Assembly (NCBI RefSeq): GCF_018271995.1
Contig: NZ_JAGUCO010000018.1
Span: 1 to 64,000, forward strand
Reading direction: 5' to 3'
Length of the DNA stretch: 64,000 nt
DNA from: Carboxylicivirga linearis
Lineage (GTDB): Bacteria; Bacteroidota; Bacteroidia; Bacteroidales; Marinilabiliaceae
In this document: positions 36,441 through 46,919 of the stretch, one piece after another
How the letters are laid out: the number at the start of each line of letters is the position of its first letter
Position numbering within the stretch: the stretch's first letter is position 1
Translations under genes and position numbers: made by a program
Notes under the pieces: model-generated
Told to the model about the DNA's origin: nothing
Seen by the model: only the letters and a program-made list of their open reading frames with translations
Databases searched by the model: none

Positions 36441-39400
36441 TTATTGAGCCTTTTGATTTAATTCATCATTTTTCAACAACCACATGTAGGCATCTTCTAA
36501 AACAGCTTGAACAGGTATGGCACTCTCTGTTGGTTTTTCTTTAGCTAAGCAGCGAACCCGAATATTATCACCGTCGCGCATGTGATGAACAATGGTAAAT
36601 TTCTTATTCACCTCTTCAAAATCACTTGCTATCACATCAAACTGCCATACTTTGTCCTTGGCAATATTTACCATCTCGTTAGGAACACCCCAATATTTGA
36701 GATCTCCACGCTTCATAACAGCCACCTGGTTACAAGAGCTTGAAATATCTTCAATGATATGGGTCGAAAATAATACCACACGGTTTTTACTCAGTTCCAC
36801 CAGCAAATTACGGAATCGGATACGCTCACGTGGATCCAAACCTGCAGTAGGCTCATCAACCACCAATATTTTAGGTAAGTGAAGTAAAATCATGGCAATA
36901 CCAATACGCTGCTTCATACCTCCTGAGAATGATCCGATCTTATCATCTTTTCGCTCCCACATATGTACCGACTTCAGCACATATTCTAACCGTTCTTTTC
37001 TTAAATCATCATTATTGATTCCTCTAAGCATCGCCTGATAGTCCAGAAACTCAAAGGCCGACATATTCTCATACGTTCCAAACTCCTGAGGTAAGTAACC
37101 AATTAAACCTTGCAGCTCTTCTCTCTTCTCTGCTGTATCAAAACCATTGATATAAACTTTACCATAACTCTGATCTAAAATACCGCAAATAATGCGCATT
37201 AAAGTAGTTTTACCGGCACCATTAGGTCCCAGCAAACCAATCATACCGGTTTTAATATCTAACGAAACTCCTTTTAAAGCTTTAAATGGTGTTTTTTCTT
37301 TGCCAATAAAAGGAATGCCTCTCAAAAACCTATAGTAACTTCTGCGCATACCGGCAAAACGTCCTGTCACTCGTTCTATATTGGTTCTTTCACGTTTTAA
37401 CTTGTTACCTGAAGCGATTAATGCCAATAACAGGTACCATATTAATGCAGTAGTAATAGCCGTTGACAAAGATTCCCAATGGAAATAATAAACTACTGAA
37501 GCAACCAAAGGATAACCATATTTGAAAACGAATAATATTCTTTTATCCCATTTAGCAGACGTTTCCGTTTGTCTGTTATACCTCCATAATAATGCAATTG
37601 CATCGTAAACAGCTTTTAAGATGAAGTAATTGATCATTGTGAATACCAGTCCCATGAATTTTGACTCGAGATACCACCAGGTGAAATATCCCATAAAAGC
37701 CAATAATGGCAATTGCCAAATCAACTTTTTCAGGCTTTCTTTCAAATCAACCTCTTTTTTCGATAATAGCTCTTTATGCTTGCCATCTCTGGCTTTTCTT
37801 TCACGGGTAAAACGCCCATCGCGATCATACACTTTTACCAGGTTACGAACCGTAATAGTAACTTCATCATCCTGAGCAATTAACTGGCTATTGGCCATTC
37901 GCAGTGATGAGCGTATAAAATATACCACAGCTGGTACACCAGCAAAAATCAACACATAATAAAGTAATTGCCAGGCAAATGAAACATCGGACCATGCATA
38001 AACAAACCAAATTCCTAAACCCCAGAAAAAGAAAATAACCAATTTCAATTTTACAGGCAAAGATCGGATCCATTCGAGTGAATGCTCAAAACCAAATGCA
38101 AAAGTTGGCATAAATACCAAAGTAAGTAAAGTACTGAATGCTAACCCTCCAACCACTGTTATAGCAAACGGAGCTCCTAAGATGCTTACATATTCTGACT
38201 TACCCATAGCCAGTGGCATCATGGCAATAATAGTGGTAATGGCAGTAATGGTAATAGGGCGAATACGTGAAATACCTGCTTGCATTAAGGCTCTGGCATG
38301 ACCATAACCTTCTTTACGCAGTTGTCGTGAATAATCGATTAAAAGAATTCCATTATTCACCACTACACCCAGCAGAATTAAGAAACCTATAAAACTATTG
38401 AAATTCATTAATGAATTACCGGTCAATACCAATGCCAGTAATGAACCAATGGCAGCTAAGGGTACTGAGAATAGCATCACCACTGGCGCGGTTAAGGATT
38501 CAAATACCGATGCCAAAATCATAAAAATAAGGATCAGTCCCACCATGGCCAGAAACTTATAATCAGCAAATACATCCTCTTCGTGAATAACATCAACCGA
38601 TACTGATGTTGGTAAAGGAATGGTTGCAACCAAATCATCTATCTGTTGACGAGCATCTTCTAATAATGTGTTTGATTCATTCACCTCATCAGCAAAACGA
38701 TAATAAACTTCAATTTGCTTTTCCTGATTGACTCTTAATATTTCAGAACGTCCCGATGCATAATTTATCTCGGAAAAATTGTGTAATGGAATAATGGTAT
38801 TACTTGCAGTAGTTACGTTAAGTTTCTGCAATTCCTCCATCGTTTTAGGAGGTATTTCTGTTTGCTGTGGGTCATCCAGCGTCTTCATTACAATGTCGTA
38901 AGTCTCGTTATTTACCTTCAGTTGACCACCGGAACTTACTTCTCCCCGAAACGTTGATAGTTCGGATAAAACATTTTGCGGAGAGACGTTAAATAAGCCC
39001 ATTAAATACGGATCCATATTTAAATGCACCTCTGGTCGATTATTGGAGGATGAAATATTGACCCTTTGCATATTATCAATATTATTTTCGAGGTAATATT
39101 TGATATCGTTGGCAACCATCAACATCTGATCGTAATCCTCTCCTTTAATCACTACTTTCTCTTCCTGTTCTCCCAGTCCCATCATCATCATCATGCCGGC
39201 TCCGGGGTTAGCCCCAAAACCGCCGCCACCGCCACCACCCATGGAGCTGGTTGAACTTTGAGTCAGGCTTATTTGACCTCCTCTAACATTGTTAATACGT
39301 TGTTGTATATCTTGTCTGATTTCAGGAATGGTTCTTTTAGCCACTCCTTTGTAGTCTTCAACCAATTTAATCGTTAATGAAGCTTCTTCGTCCTGCACAC

Positions 39401-41186
39401 GACTAATAACATCCTCTTTCTCACCCAGATCTTCCAAGCGTTTTTCAATCTCGCGCACTACAATATCCGTATTATCCAGTGTTGATCCGGACGACATATC
39501 AACCGAAATGTTAAATTCAGGTGTTTCTGCTTCTCTTGCACTGGTAATGCTAACTCCTACTGAAATTATCAGAACCATGAAAAACAACAGAATCACTGAT
39601 AAAATAGTGACAGCCGGCTTTCGTAATGTTGCTTTTAACAGCAAGATGTAATACTGAACGATACGATTATGTAACGATAATTTTTCTAAAGCTTCAATCT
39701 TATGCTTCATTATGCCCGACAAGAACAAGTGACTAAGCATTGGTATCAGTAGTAAAGCAACCAACAGTGACACTACAAGCGTTGAAACTATTGATACACT
39801 TACATGACGGGCTACCTCGCGAAACATTACATTCTCGGAAAACACAAAAGGTAAAAAGACAGATATGGTTGTTAAGGTAGCAGCTGCTACCGATCGCCAC
39901 ACCTCTTTGGTTCCTTTAATAACACTTTCATCATTCGAATGCTTACCCTTGGAAGCTACCCGATAGATGTTTTCCATCACCACCACACTGTTATCAAGTA
40001 ACATTCCAATGGCTAAAGCTAATCCAACCAATGTTAATACATTAATGGAAATGTTGGCGGCATAAAAGAAATTAAAAGCTCCGTAAACCGAAATCGGTAT
40101 TGATAACATTACCATTCCCACCAGCGGAATATTATTCAGGAATATCCAAAGAATAAACAAAGCCAAAATCCCTCCAATAATAGCCAGTTCAATGATACTA
40201 TCAAGGTTGCTTTCCATGGTTTCGGCTGAGTTGGTTTCTACTACCAACTCCAGTCCTTTGCTTTCATATTCCTGATTGATTCTATCAATTACTTTTAATG
40301 TATTCTTCGAAAGATCAATCAGGTTTACCTGCGAAGCCTTAGCCATACTGATGGAAACTGTCTCCAAACCATTAACTCGGCTATACGAATCTTCTTCTTT
40401 AACACCAAAATTTATAATGGCAATATCCTTCAGTAAAACAGGTCCCTCATCCTTAACAACAATATTTTTAATCTCATCTATATGGTTGTAGTCAGCCTCA
40501 GCAGTCACATAATACCTGCGTCCATCTTTTACTACCTCACCGGCAAAAACTTTTTCATTTTGCCCCTGTGTAATCATCCGGCTGATCTGCCCTGATGTCA
40601 AACCGTAGCTATCCAGTACCTCCTGGTTGAAAATAATCTCAACCGACTTCTGACGACCACCGCTCACCTGAACACTTGAAATACCATCAATACTCTGCAA
40701 TTGTTCAAGCAGATCCTGTTCTATAATATTTCGAATACGATCAACGCCACCTTCTCCACGGACCTGTATAGTCATAAACTGATTGTTCATCTGTTCCAAA
40801 TCAGCCTTAATAACCGTTGCCATCATATTATCAGGCAACACTGATGATGAACCTTCAATTTTTTCAACCAGCTTCAGATAGGCATATTTAGTATTCGTTT
40901 CTTTGGTCAGATAAACAAATAAGGTTGCACTACCCGGTCTGATGCGCGTTTCGATTTTTTCAATTCCTTCGAGAGTACTCACCAAACCTTCAATGGGAAT
41001 TACTCCCTCCTGCTCCATGTGCTTTGGGTCGAGCTGGGCTGTTGCCTGAACATTGACAAAAAGCATAGGTAGTTCGGTATTGGGTATCAGCTCAAACTTC
41101 AATTGTTTGTATGAGATAACACCCAACATGGTAAGTGCCACAAAGAGCATGCTGATCAGTACCTTCCTATTTATAATTTCTCTCAT
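36441..41186 (-). CDS. RND efflux permease fused to an ABC ATPase domain interrupted by a membrane insert
   Basis: A 1581-residue protein. Residues 1-1033 are an RND (HAE-type) permease: 12 helices, TM4 GMLLDNSVVVMEN with D398, TM10 VVVNNGILLIDYS, two periplasmic halves. A Gly7/Met5 stretch (642-670) is inserted in the second. Two extra helices follow (about 1048-1065, 1070-1091). A strand like the first beta strand of an ABC ATPase (ITVRNLVKVYDRDG, 1111-1124) comes next, then about 175 residues with four helices (about 1153-1260), and then the rest of the ATPase (1301-1581): Walker A 1320-1328, Q1367, signature SGGMKQ 1421-1426, Walker B D1444/E1445, H1476. All motifs are intact. The even number of extra helices keeps all ATPase parts cytoplasmic. 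Separate RND and ABC genes are the rule; this fusion is exceptional. Confidence 0.93.
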   Translation of the reverse strand: MREIINRKVLISMLFVALTMLGVISYKQLKFELIPNTELPMLFVNVQATAQLDPKHMEQEGVIPIEGLVSTLEGIEKIETRIRPGSATLFVYLTKETNTKYAYLKLVEKIEGSSSVLPDNMMATVIKADLEQMNNQFMTIQVRGEGGVDRIRNIIEQDLLEQLQSIDGISSVQVSGGRQKSVEIIFNQEVLDSYGLTSGQISRMITQGQNEKVFAGEVVKDGRRYYVTAEADYNHIDEIKNIVVKDEGPVLLKDIAIINFGVKEEDSYSRVNGLETVSISMAKASQVNLIDLSKNTLKVIDRINQEYESKGLELVVETNSAETMESNLDSIIELAIIGGILALFILWIFLNNIPLVGMVMLSIPISVYGAFNFFYAANISINVLTLVGLALAIGMLLDNSVVVMENIYRVASKGKHSNDESVIKGTKEVWRSVAAATLTTISVFLPFVFSENVMFREVARHVSVSIVSTLVVSLLVALLLIPMLSHLFLSGIMKHKIEALEKLSLHNRIVQYYILLLKATLRKPAVTILSVILLFFMVLIISVGVSITSAREAETPEFNISVDMSSGSTLDNTDIVVREIEKRLEDLGEKEDVISRVQDEEASLTIKLVEDYKGVAKRTIPEIRQDIQQRINNVRGGQISLTQSSTSSMGGGGGGGFGANPGAGMMMMMGLGEQEEKVVIKGEDYDQMLMVANDIKYYLENNIDNMQRVNISSSNNRPEVHLNMDPYLMGLFNVSPQNVLSELSTFRGEVSSGGQLKVNNETYDIVMKTLDDPQQTEIPPKTMEELQKLNVTTASNTIIPLHNFSEINYASGRSEILRVNQEKQIEVYYRFADEVNESNTLLEDARQQIDDLVATIPLPTSVSVDVIHEEDVFADYKFLAMVGLILIFMILASVFESLTAPVVMLFSVPLAAIGSLLALVLTGNSLMNFNSFIGFLILLGVVVNNGILLIDYSRQLRKEGYGHARALMQAGISRIRPITITAITTIIAMMPLAMGKSEYVSILGAPFAITVVGGLAFSTLLTLVFMPTFAFGFEHSLEWIRSLPVKLKLVIFFFWGLGIWFVYAWSDVSFAWQLLYYVLIFAGVPAVVYFIRSSLRMANSQLIAQDDEVTITVRNLVKVYDRDGRFTRERKARDGKHKELLSKKEVDLKESLKKLIWQLPLLAFMGYFTWWYLESKFMGLVFTMINYFILKAVYDAIALLWRYNRQTETSAKWDKRILFVFKYGYPLVASVVYYFHWESLSTAITTALIWYLLLALIASGNKLKRERTNIERVTGRFAGMRRSYYRFLRGIPFIGKEKTPFKALKGVSLDIKTGMIGLLGPNGAGKTTLMRIICGILDQSYGKVYINGFDTAEKREELQGLIGYLPQEFGTYENMSAFEFLDYQAMLRGINNDDLRKERLEYVLKSVHMWERKDDKIGSFSGGMKQRIGIAMILLHLPKILVVDEPTAGLDPRERIRFRNLLVELSKNRVVLFSTHIIEDISSSCNQVAVMKRGDLKYWGVPNEMVNIAKDKVWQFDVIASDFEEVNKKFTIVHHMRDGDNIRVRCLAKEKPTESAIPVQAVLEDAYMWLLKNDELNQKAQ

Positions 41187-41211
41187 TTACTGTTTCTTTG
41201 GATGATAATGA

Positions 41212-44200
41212 TCAACTATGTTGTTTTCTGGCAAACAATCGGTCAAATACATGATACACACACGGAATAACAACCAGCGTTAGCAATGTAGACGTAACCA
41301 GTCCCCCAATAACAGCAATTGCCATTGGAGCGCGTAACGAGGCACTATCGCCAAAACCAATGGTTAAGGGGACTAATGCCAGTATGGTTGTTAAACTGGT
41401 CATTAAAATGGGTCTGATTCGTTGTTGGCCTGCCGCCACAATGGCTTCTTTTAACTCCATGCCCGATCGTTTGAACTGATTGATGGCATCAACCAGTATA
41501 ATGGAGTCATTTACTGCAATACCACCTAACATCACAATACCGATATAGGCCATAATGTTAAATGTATTACCCAGTAAAAAGAAGGCCCAAACAGCACCCA
41601 CACCTGCCAAAGGTATAGTCAGCAGAATGGTAAATGGATGAATTAACGACTCAAACTGAGAAGCCATTACCATGTACACCAACACAATAGACAATATTAA
41701 AGCAAATTGTAAGCTACCAAAGGCATCTTTTCGTCTTTGCTCCTGCCCCAGTACTTTAATGGTTGATGTTGGAGGAGCATCGAGTTGAGTAATTTTTGTT
41801 TCCAGCTCATTTACCAAATGATCAAACGGTATACGGTCGCTGACCATTCCTGTAATTTTTGCCACCCTCTTTTGATTATTACGAATTAACTCACGGGGTG
41901 CCTGACCAATACTTATTTTTGATACTTCAGAAAGAAAAACTTCTCTCTCTCCTGTAGAAACTTTTAAATCCTTCAATTCTTCCAAACGCACATCAGGTGT
42001 TTCAAGCTTAATACTGGTTAATTCCCCTTTCATTTCCATTGTTCCTCCATCTCTTGCCGACAAATAATCAGAAACGCTTGACATTATGGTACTCACATCT
42101 AAACCAAATATTCCGGCTCTAACCCTATCGATAACAATGTTAACTTCCGGAGCACCATCTTCAAACGAACTCTTAACATTGTAAACATCATTATCCTCGC
42201 GCAGTAATTCTGAAACCAAAGCCGATGCTTCTTCCAGATAATCTGAGTTTTCGTCCGAAACCTCGATTAATAAGGGTGCTTCATCGGTTCCTAATACTGT
42301 TTGTAAAGCCGATTGATCTTGTACATATCGCAACTCCACACCTTCTACTCCATCAAACAGTTGATTGATATGGCTCACTAAATCTGTAAAGGCAATATGA
42401 ACCTCATCTTTCAAAACCAGTTTTAAATAACCAGTATTTTCACCTTGCTCAGTTGAAGAAGTTGATTCGCTTGATTCAGGACCTGCATGCGTATAGATTG
42501 TCTTTAACTGATCACCAAAAGAACCTTTCACCATTTCTTCCATTTGCAGCAGAGTAGCATCGGTTCGGTTTAATGAAGTCCCGGCAGGCAAAACAGTTTC
42601 AACAGTTATTTCGTTTGATTGTGTCTCGGGCATAAATTCACTTCCTACCATAGGAATAACCAAAACTGTTAATACAACCAATGCAACACTACCAGCTATT
42701 ATCCACCCTTTCTTTTCAAGAACTCCGTTTAAAAACCTACCGTATGATTTAAATCCGGCTTCCTGCTCAATCACCTTTACTTCCTTCTTCTTTTTCCCTT
42801 TTAAGAAGAGATTACTCATTACCGGAATAACCAATAAGGCAACCACCAGAGATGATAGTAACGAGAATGCAACTGTCCAGGCCTGATCTTTAAATAACTC
42901 TCCTGATGCTCCCTGAATGTAAACAATGGGTAAAAACACCACAATGGTTGTAAGGGTTGATGCCACCAAGGCACCTGCCACTTCGCTGGTACCATCAATT
43001 GCTGCATCCTTTAATGGTATTCCCTGCTGCATCTTCCGGAAGATGTTTTCAACCACCACAATGGCATTATCAACCAACATTCCAGCACCTAAGGCCAGTC
43101 CTCCCAATGTCATAATATTAAGGGTAAGACCATTAAAATACATCAGATTAAAAGTGGCAATTATAGAGATTGGTATGGCTAAACTTACTATTAATGTAAC
43201 ACCAAAGCGACGAAGAAAAATAAACAACACAAATACTGCGAAGATAATACCTATAAGTGCACTTTCTTGCACTTCGCCAATTGCACTTTGTATGAATCTT
43301 CCCTGATTATTAATAACAACCAACTCATAAGAAGGTAATCGCTTTTGAATGGAAGCAAATGCTGTTTCAAGCTTCTCAACAGCTTCAACCGTATTAAATT
43401 TTGTCTCTTTATAAATAGAAACACCTAAGCAACGCTCTCCATTTAACCGAACGATACTTTCAGGGTCACGGTTTTGAAATCGTACCTGAGCAACATCCTT
43501 TAATAATATAGCTGATGTTGCTGTATTAGTAGCAGCAGTTGAAGTTGCGGTTGACGTATTTGATGTACCGGTTGTTTTAACCACCAGATTTCGTACATCA
43601 TCTAAATGGGTTAAAGCACTTAATCCTTTAATAATATATCGTTGGCCCATTTCTTCAATAGATCCACCTGATACATTTTGGTTAAAACTATTTATGGTAC
43701 TCAAAACCGATGACATGGTTAATCCGTTAACCTCTAGCAAACCCGGATCAACTACAACTAATACCTGGGCTTCTTCATCGCCCGATATTCGAACATCAGC
43801 AATTCCCTCCACTCTGATTAATTCATTACGAATATAGTTTTCAGCCACTTTTCGTAGCTCATTCATATCAGTAATTTCGTCGTTTCGGAATGCGGCTTTG
43901 ATTACTGGTGATGCATTAGGATCAAAACGTGAAATATTTAACTCTTCTATATCTTCATTCTGACTAACTGTTGTAAGGGCTTTCTGTAGATCTAAAAACG
44001 CCTCATCAATATCTTTACCCCAATCATATTCAACGGTAATAACAGCTGAACCAACTCTACTGACCGATGAAACATTGGTAACTCCACTTTGCCGTACCGA
44101 TAGTGCCTCTATCTGATCAACAAAACGCTTTTCTATTTCTTCGGGCGATCGCTCACCCGCATCCAGCTCAACATAAATGCGTGGATTTTGCATTTCAGGA

Positions 44201-44313
44201 AATAAATCCGTTCCCAAACGCGATAATGATATTATGCCCAACAAAATAGTGGCCAAAACAATCATTGCAACGGTGACCGGATAATTAACTGAGAATCGTG
44301 AAATGGCTCTCAT
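41212..44313 (-). CDS. RND efflux permease (HAE-1-like)
   Basis: A 1033-residue inner-membrane proton-driven exporter with the normal RND length and layout: TM1, first periplasmic loop, TM4 GMLVDNAIVVVENIF with the proton-relay Asp, second loop, TM10 IAVNDSIILVDAIN. Residues 247-268 are a Ser/Thr/Ala insert (start TGTSNTSTAT) not seen in the neighbouring RND paralogue. It lies 17 bases after the membrane-fusion gene and 25 before the RND-ABC fusion, so two RND subunits share one adaptor; they may form a mixed trimer, as MdtB-MdtC do. Confidence 0.95.
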   Translation of the reverse strand: MRAISRFSVNYPVTVAMIVLATILLGIISLSRLGTDLFPEMQNPRIYVELDAGERSPEEIEKRFVDQIEALSVRQSGVTNVSSVSRVGSAVITVEYDWGKDIDEAFLDLQKALTTVSQNEDIEELNISRFDPNASPVIKAAFRNDEITDMNELRKVAENYIRNELIRVEGIADVRISGDEEAQVLVVVDPGLLEVNGLTMSSVLSTINSFNQNVSGGSIEEMGQRYIIKGLSALTHLDDVRNLVVKTTGTSNTSTATSTAATNTATSAILLKDVAQVRFQNRDPESIVRLNGERCLGVSIYKETKFNTVEAVEKLETAFASIQKRLPSYELVVINNQGRFIQSAIGEVQESALIGIIFAVFVLFIFLRRFGVTLIVSLAIPISIIATFNLMYFNGLTLNIMTLGGLALGAGMLVDNAIVVVENIFRKMQQGIPLKDAAIDGTSEVAGALVASTLTTIVVFLPIVYIQGASGELFKDQAWTVAFSLLSSLVVALLVIPVMSNLFLKGKKKKEVKVIEQEAGFKSYGRFLNGVLEKKGWIIAGSVALVVLTVLVIPMVGSEFMPETQSNEITVETVLPAGTSLNRTDATLLQMEEMVKGSFGDQLKTIYTHAGPESSESTSSTEQGENTGYLKLVLKDEVHIAFTDLVSHINQLFDGVEGVELRYVQDQSALQTVLGTDEAPLLIEVSDENSDYLEEASALVSELLREDNDVYNVKSSFEDGAPEVNIVIDRVRAGIFGLDVSTIMSSVSDYLSARDGGTMEMKGELTSIKLETPDVRLEELKDLKVSTGEREVFLSEVSKISIGQAPRELIRNNQKRVAKITGMVSDRIPFDHLVNELETKITQLDAPPTSTIKVLGQEQRRKDAFGSLQFALILSIVLVYMVMASQFESLIHPFTILLTIPLAGVGAVWAFFLLGNTFNIMAYIGIVMLGGIAVNDSIILVDAINQFKRSGMELKEAIVAAGQQRIRPILMTSLTTILALVPLTIGFGDSASLRAPMAIAVIGGLVTSTLLTLVVIPCVYHVFDRLFARKQHS

Positions 44314-44330
44314 AAATTCAATTTAAAGGA

Positions 44331-45395
44331 TTACTTTTTAACGATGTTAATCTTTGATCGATTTCTCAAGGTCTCAAAGCCCTTCACAATCAGTCGGTCA
44401 TTTTCCTGCAATTCTTTTCCTAGCACCTCTACTTCGTTTATAGTTTCAATACCTGTGCGGATATATATTTTCTCTGCTAATTCTTTCTTAGCTACATAAA
44501 CCAATTTACGGTTTCCTTCTGTTAAAATTACATCCTTTGGAATAACTAAAGCACTATCGCGATGGTCCACAACAATTTCAGCCTTAACAAACATACCTGG
44601 CTTTAACAAAGCATCTTTATTTTCCACTTTTATACGTCCTTTAAAAGTACGGGCCTCCACATCAATGGCTGGTGACAATTCAGAGATACGTCCCTTTAAG
44701 GTGTCATCAGGTAATGAATAATTCATAATATTTACCGGTTGCCCCATCTGTACATGCCCCATTAGGTTTTCAGGCATACTTAAATCCATTACCATGGTGG
44801 TATATTCCATCATACTCATTATTTCGGTACCACTTTCAACCCTGATGCCGGGAGTAAAATAAGGCAGATCAGTAATTACACCTGTAAAAGGAGCTCTCAC
44901 ATCCATTTTGCCCATTGCAATCTGAGCATTCTCATACGACTGTTTAGCAGAAAGAAGTGTATTCTCTGAATTAACCAGTTCTCGTTTGGTTACACCGCCT
45001 TTTTCATACAAGGCTTGTTGCTTGGTATATTCCATCTCAGAAATTTCCATTTCCAGCTTAGTACCTTCAATATTAGTATTGTTTTCGTACTCCTTATCCT
45101 CCAGCTTAATGATGAGTTGTCCTTTTTTAACAAGATCACCCATCTTATATTTCTGTCCTGTTGCCGGATTGGTTTGTAAAAGGTAATTACCTGCCACCTC
45201 GGAGGTAACTGTTACATCCATTGTTGGAGTAATAGAACCTGTTGTAACCAAAGTTTGCTCAATGGGTTTATATTTTACTTCTTCAACTGATACATTAACG
45301 GCAACATCCGTATCAAAGCTCGAAGATTCGTTTCTGCAAGACGACAGTGCAGCCAGTGTGGCAGCAACTAAAAGAGTATGTTGTAATATTTTCAT
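44331..45395 (-). CDS. RND periplasmic adaptor (membrane fusion protein), lipoprotein
   Basis: A 354-residue adaptor. A lipoprotein signal ends LSSC (Cys20). Then the order is: N-terminal beta part, lipoyl half (VTSEVAGNYLL), helical hairpin (about 95-145, short for the family), second lipoyl half (MDVRAPFTGVITDL), beta-barrel with SLPDDTLKGRISELSP, and the membrane-proximal domain. It would bridge the RND pumps to the TolC-like channel. The spacing to both neighbours is 17-18 bases. Confidence 0.93.
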   Translation of the reverse strand: MKILQHTLLVAATLAALSSCRNESSSFDTDVAVNVSVEEVKYKPIEQTLVTTGSITPTMDVTVTSEVAGNYLLQTNPATGQKYKMGDLVKKGQLIIKLEDKEYENNTNIEGTKLEMEISEMEYTKQQALYEKGGVTKRELVNSENTLLSAKQSYENAQIAMGKMDVRAPFTGVITDLPYFTPGIRVESGTEIMSMMEYTTMVMDLSMPENLMGHVQMGQPVNIMNYSLPDDTLKGRISELSPAIDVEARTFKGRIKVENKDALLKPGMFVKAEIVVDHRDSALVIPKDVILTEGNRKLVYVAKKELAEKIYIRTGIETINEVEVLGKELQENDRLIVKGFETLRNRSKINIVKK

Positions 45396-45413
45396 CGATT
45401 TTGTATTTAAGGC

Positions 45414-46901
45414 TTATTGTATGGTTTCGTAATTAATAACATCAGGCATAATGCTTCTTTGATTTTCAAAATCAAATAGTGTTTGAAGCTTCATATTCAA
45501 CAATTCAAGTTTGTAACTGATCAGAGCATCAATTTTATTATTCTTAGCCTGAGTTAGCTGATTTTGCACCAGATTCAAATCCATACTGGTTAAATCACCA
45601 TTTTGATATTTCTCCAGATTAATTTCGTATGTCAGCTGGGCATTTTCTTCATTCTTCCTGGCTATTTCAATCTGCTTCAGATAATTTTTTAGATTACGTT
45701 CTATTTGGCGCACAGATAGAACAATGTTCTTTTTTTCATCCAACAGATTGTATTCATTAGTTTCCTGAGCCAATCGAGCTGCTTCCATACGTGCTTTTTT
45801 CTCTCCCCAGTCCCACAACGGCACTTCCAAAGTAAACTGTACATCCTGGTTATCATTCCTGTTTTGCCGGTCGTAGATGTTATTCACATTTTCAGCATTA
45901 CCGAACAACCCCACCTGAACAGCCAAATTACCTTTAAACTCATTGGTAGCATTAGTGGTAATCAGATCAAACAACCCCATTTCAACATCAATTTCTCTTT
46001 GTCGAATTTCCATTCTGTTCTCAAGTGCAAAACCAGTTGCTTTCTGAAGGTCAATATCTACCGGTAAAACAGAAACTTCAGCAACAACCATTATCTCTTC
46101 CGAAAAGTCCATGCCTAACATTTGTTTGAAGTTATCTTTGATATTATCCAGATCTACTTCGTTGTTTTGCACAGTTGATTCGCTTGACATCATATCCAAC
46201 TCAGCCTGAAGCATTTCTTCTTTTGCAGTTAAACCTGCTTCTACTTTATTTTTAATGATTTCGTAACTCTTTTTTCTATTGGCCAGTTCTTCACGCGATG
46301 TAATCAACTGCATTTGAGCCTGATAAATCTGATAAAAGTACTGCGTTATCTGTCGTTCAACATTTAAGGCCTGAAGCGCATAATTTAATTGAGAGTTTTC
46401 GTAATTAAACTCAATCTCTTTGTACTCCATTTTACGCCTGTTGTAGGTAAAAAGAGGTTGTTCCAGGCGTAGATTCAAACTGTTGGTAAAACCCGTAAAC
46501 GGATCGAAATTAATATCATCACGTTTATTCGTTTGCCAGCCAAAGTTGTTATTTAATGAAACAACTCCATCGGTAAATAAAATGGGTTGACTTACACTAA
46601 ACGCACCTGAAGTAGTGAAATTTTCATCGTTGTACCAGGTTTGATTCGACTGGTCGTAGTTTCTGCTATTACTATACTGAAAAGGTGATAAATCCAATCG
46701 AAAATTTGATTTCAAAGATGCTTTTTGAGCATTGAGCAACTCTCGATATCTTTCCAGATTATATCGTGCTCTAACAATATCAGGACTTTGTTTCAGAGCT
46801 TCTTCCACCGATTGCTCCAAAGTCATCAGGCGTTGAGCCTCCACATTTATGGCAAACATCGAAAAGAAAAGCACAAACAATCCAATTATACTTTTATTCA
46901 T
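45414..46901 (-). CDS. TolC-family outer-membrane efflux channel
   Basis: A 495-residue protein with signal peptide (residues 1-23, cut after VEAQ) and two OEP repeats of long helices separated by beta-barrel strands, with the typical start LTLEQSVEEAL-like (MTLEQSVEEALKQSPDI). It is the exit duct for the adaptor/RND pumps encoded just downstream. No lipid-attachment Cys, unlike OprM. It is between the ABC permease-fusion gene and the adaptor gene. Confidence 0.93.
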   Translation of the reverse strand: MNKSIIGLFVLFFSMFAINVEAQRLMTLEQSVEEALKQSPDIVRARYNLERYRELLNAQKASLKSNFRLDLSPFQYSNSRNYDQSNQTWYNDENFTTSGAFSVSQPILFTDGVVSLNNNFGWQTNKRDDINFDPFTGFTNSLNLRLEQPLFTYNRRKMEYKEIEFNYENSQLNYALQALNVERQITQYFYQIYQAQMQLITSREELANRKKSYEIIKNKVEAGLTAKEEMLQAELDMMSSESTVQNNEVDLDNIKDNFKQMLGMDFSEEIMVVAEVSVLPVDIDLQKATGFALENRMEIRQREIDVEMGLFDLITTNATNEFKGNLAVQVGLFGNAENVNNIYDRQNRNDNQDVQFTLEVPLWDWGEKKARMEAARLAQETNEYNLLDEKKNIVLSVRQIERNLKNYLKQIEIARKNEENAQLTYEINLEKYQNGDLTSMDLNLVQNQLTQAKNNKIDALISYKLELLNMKLQTLFDFENQRSIMPDVINYETIQ

Positions 46902-46919
46902 GGTTTATGATTAAGTTTA

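Noticed and set aside
39066-39254. Plus-strand frame opposite the Gly/Met run with His-rich product (HHHHHAG)
   Set aside because: It is the antisense shadow of the poly-Met/poly-Gly codons in the RND fusion.
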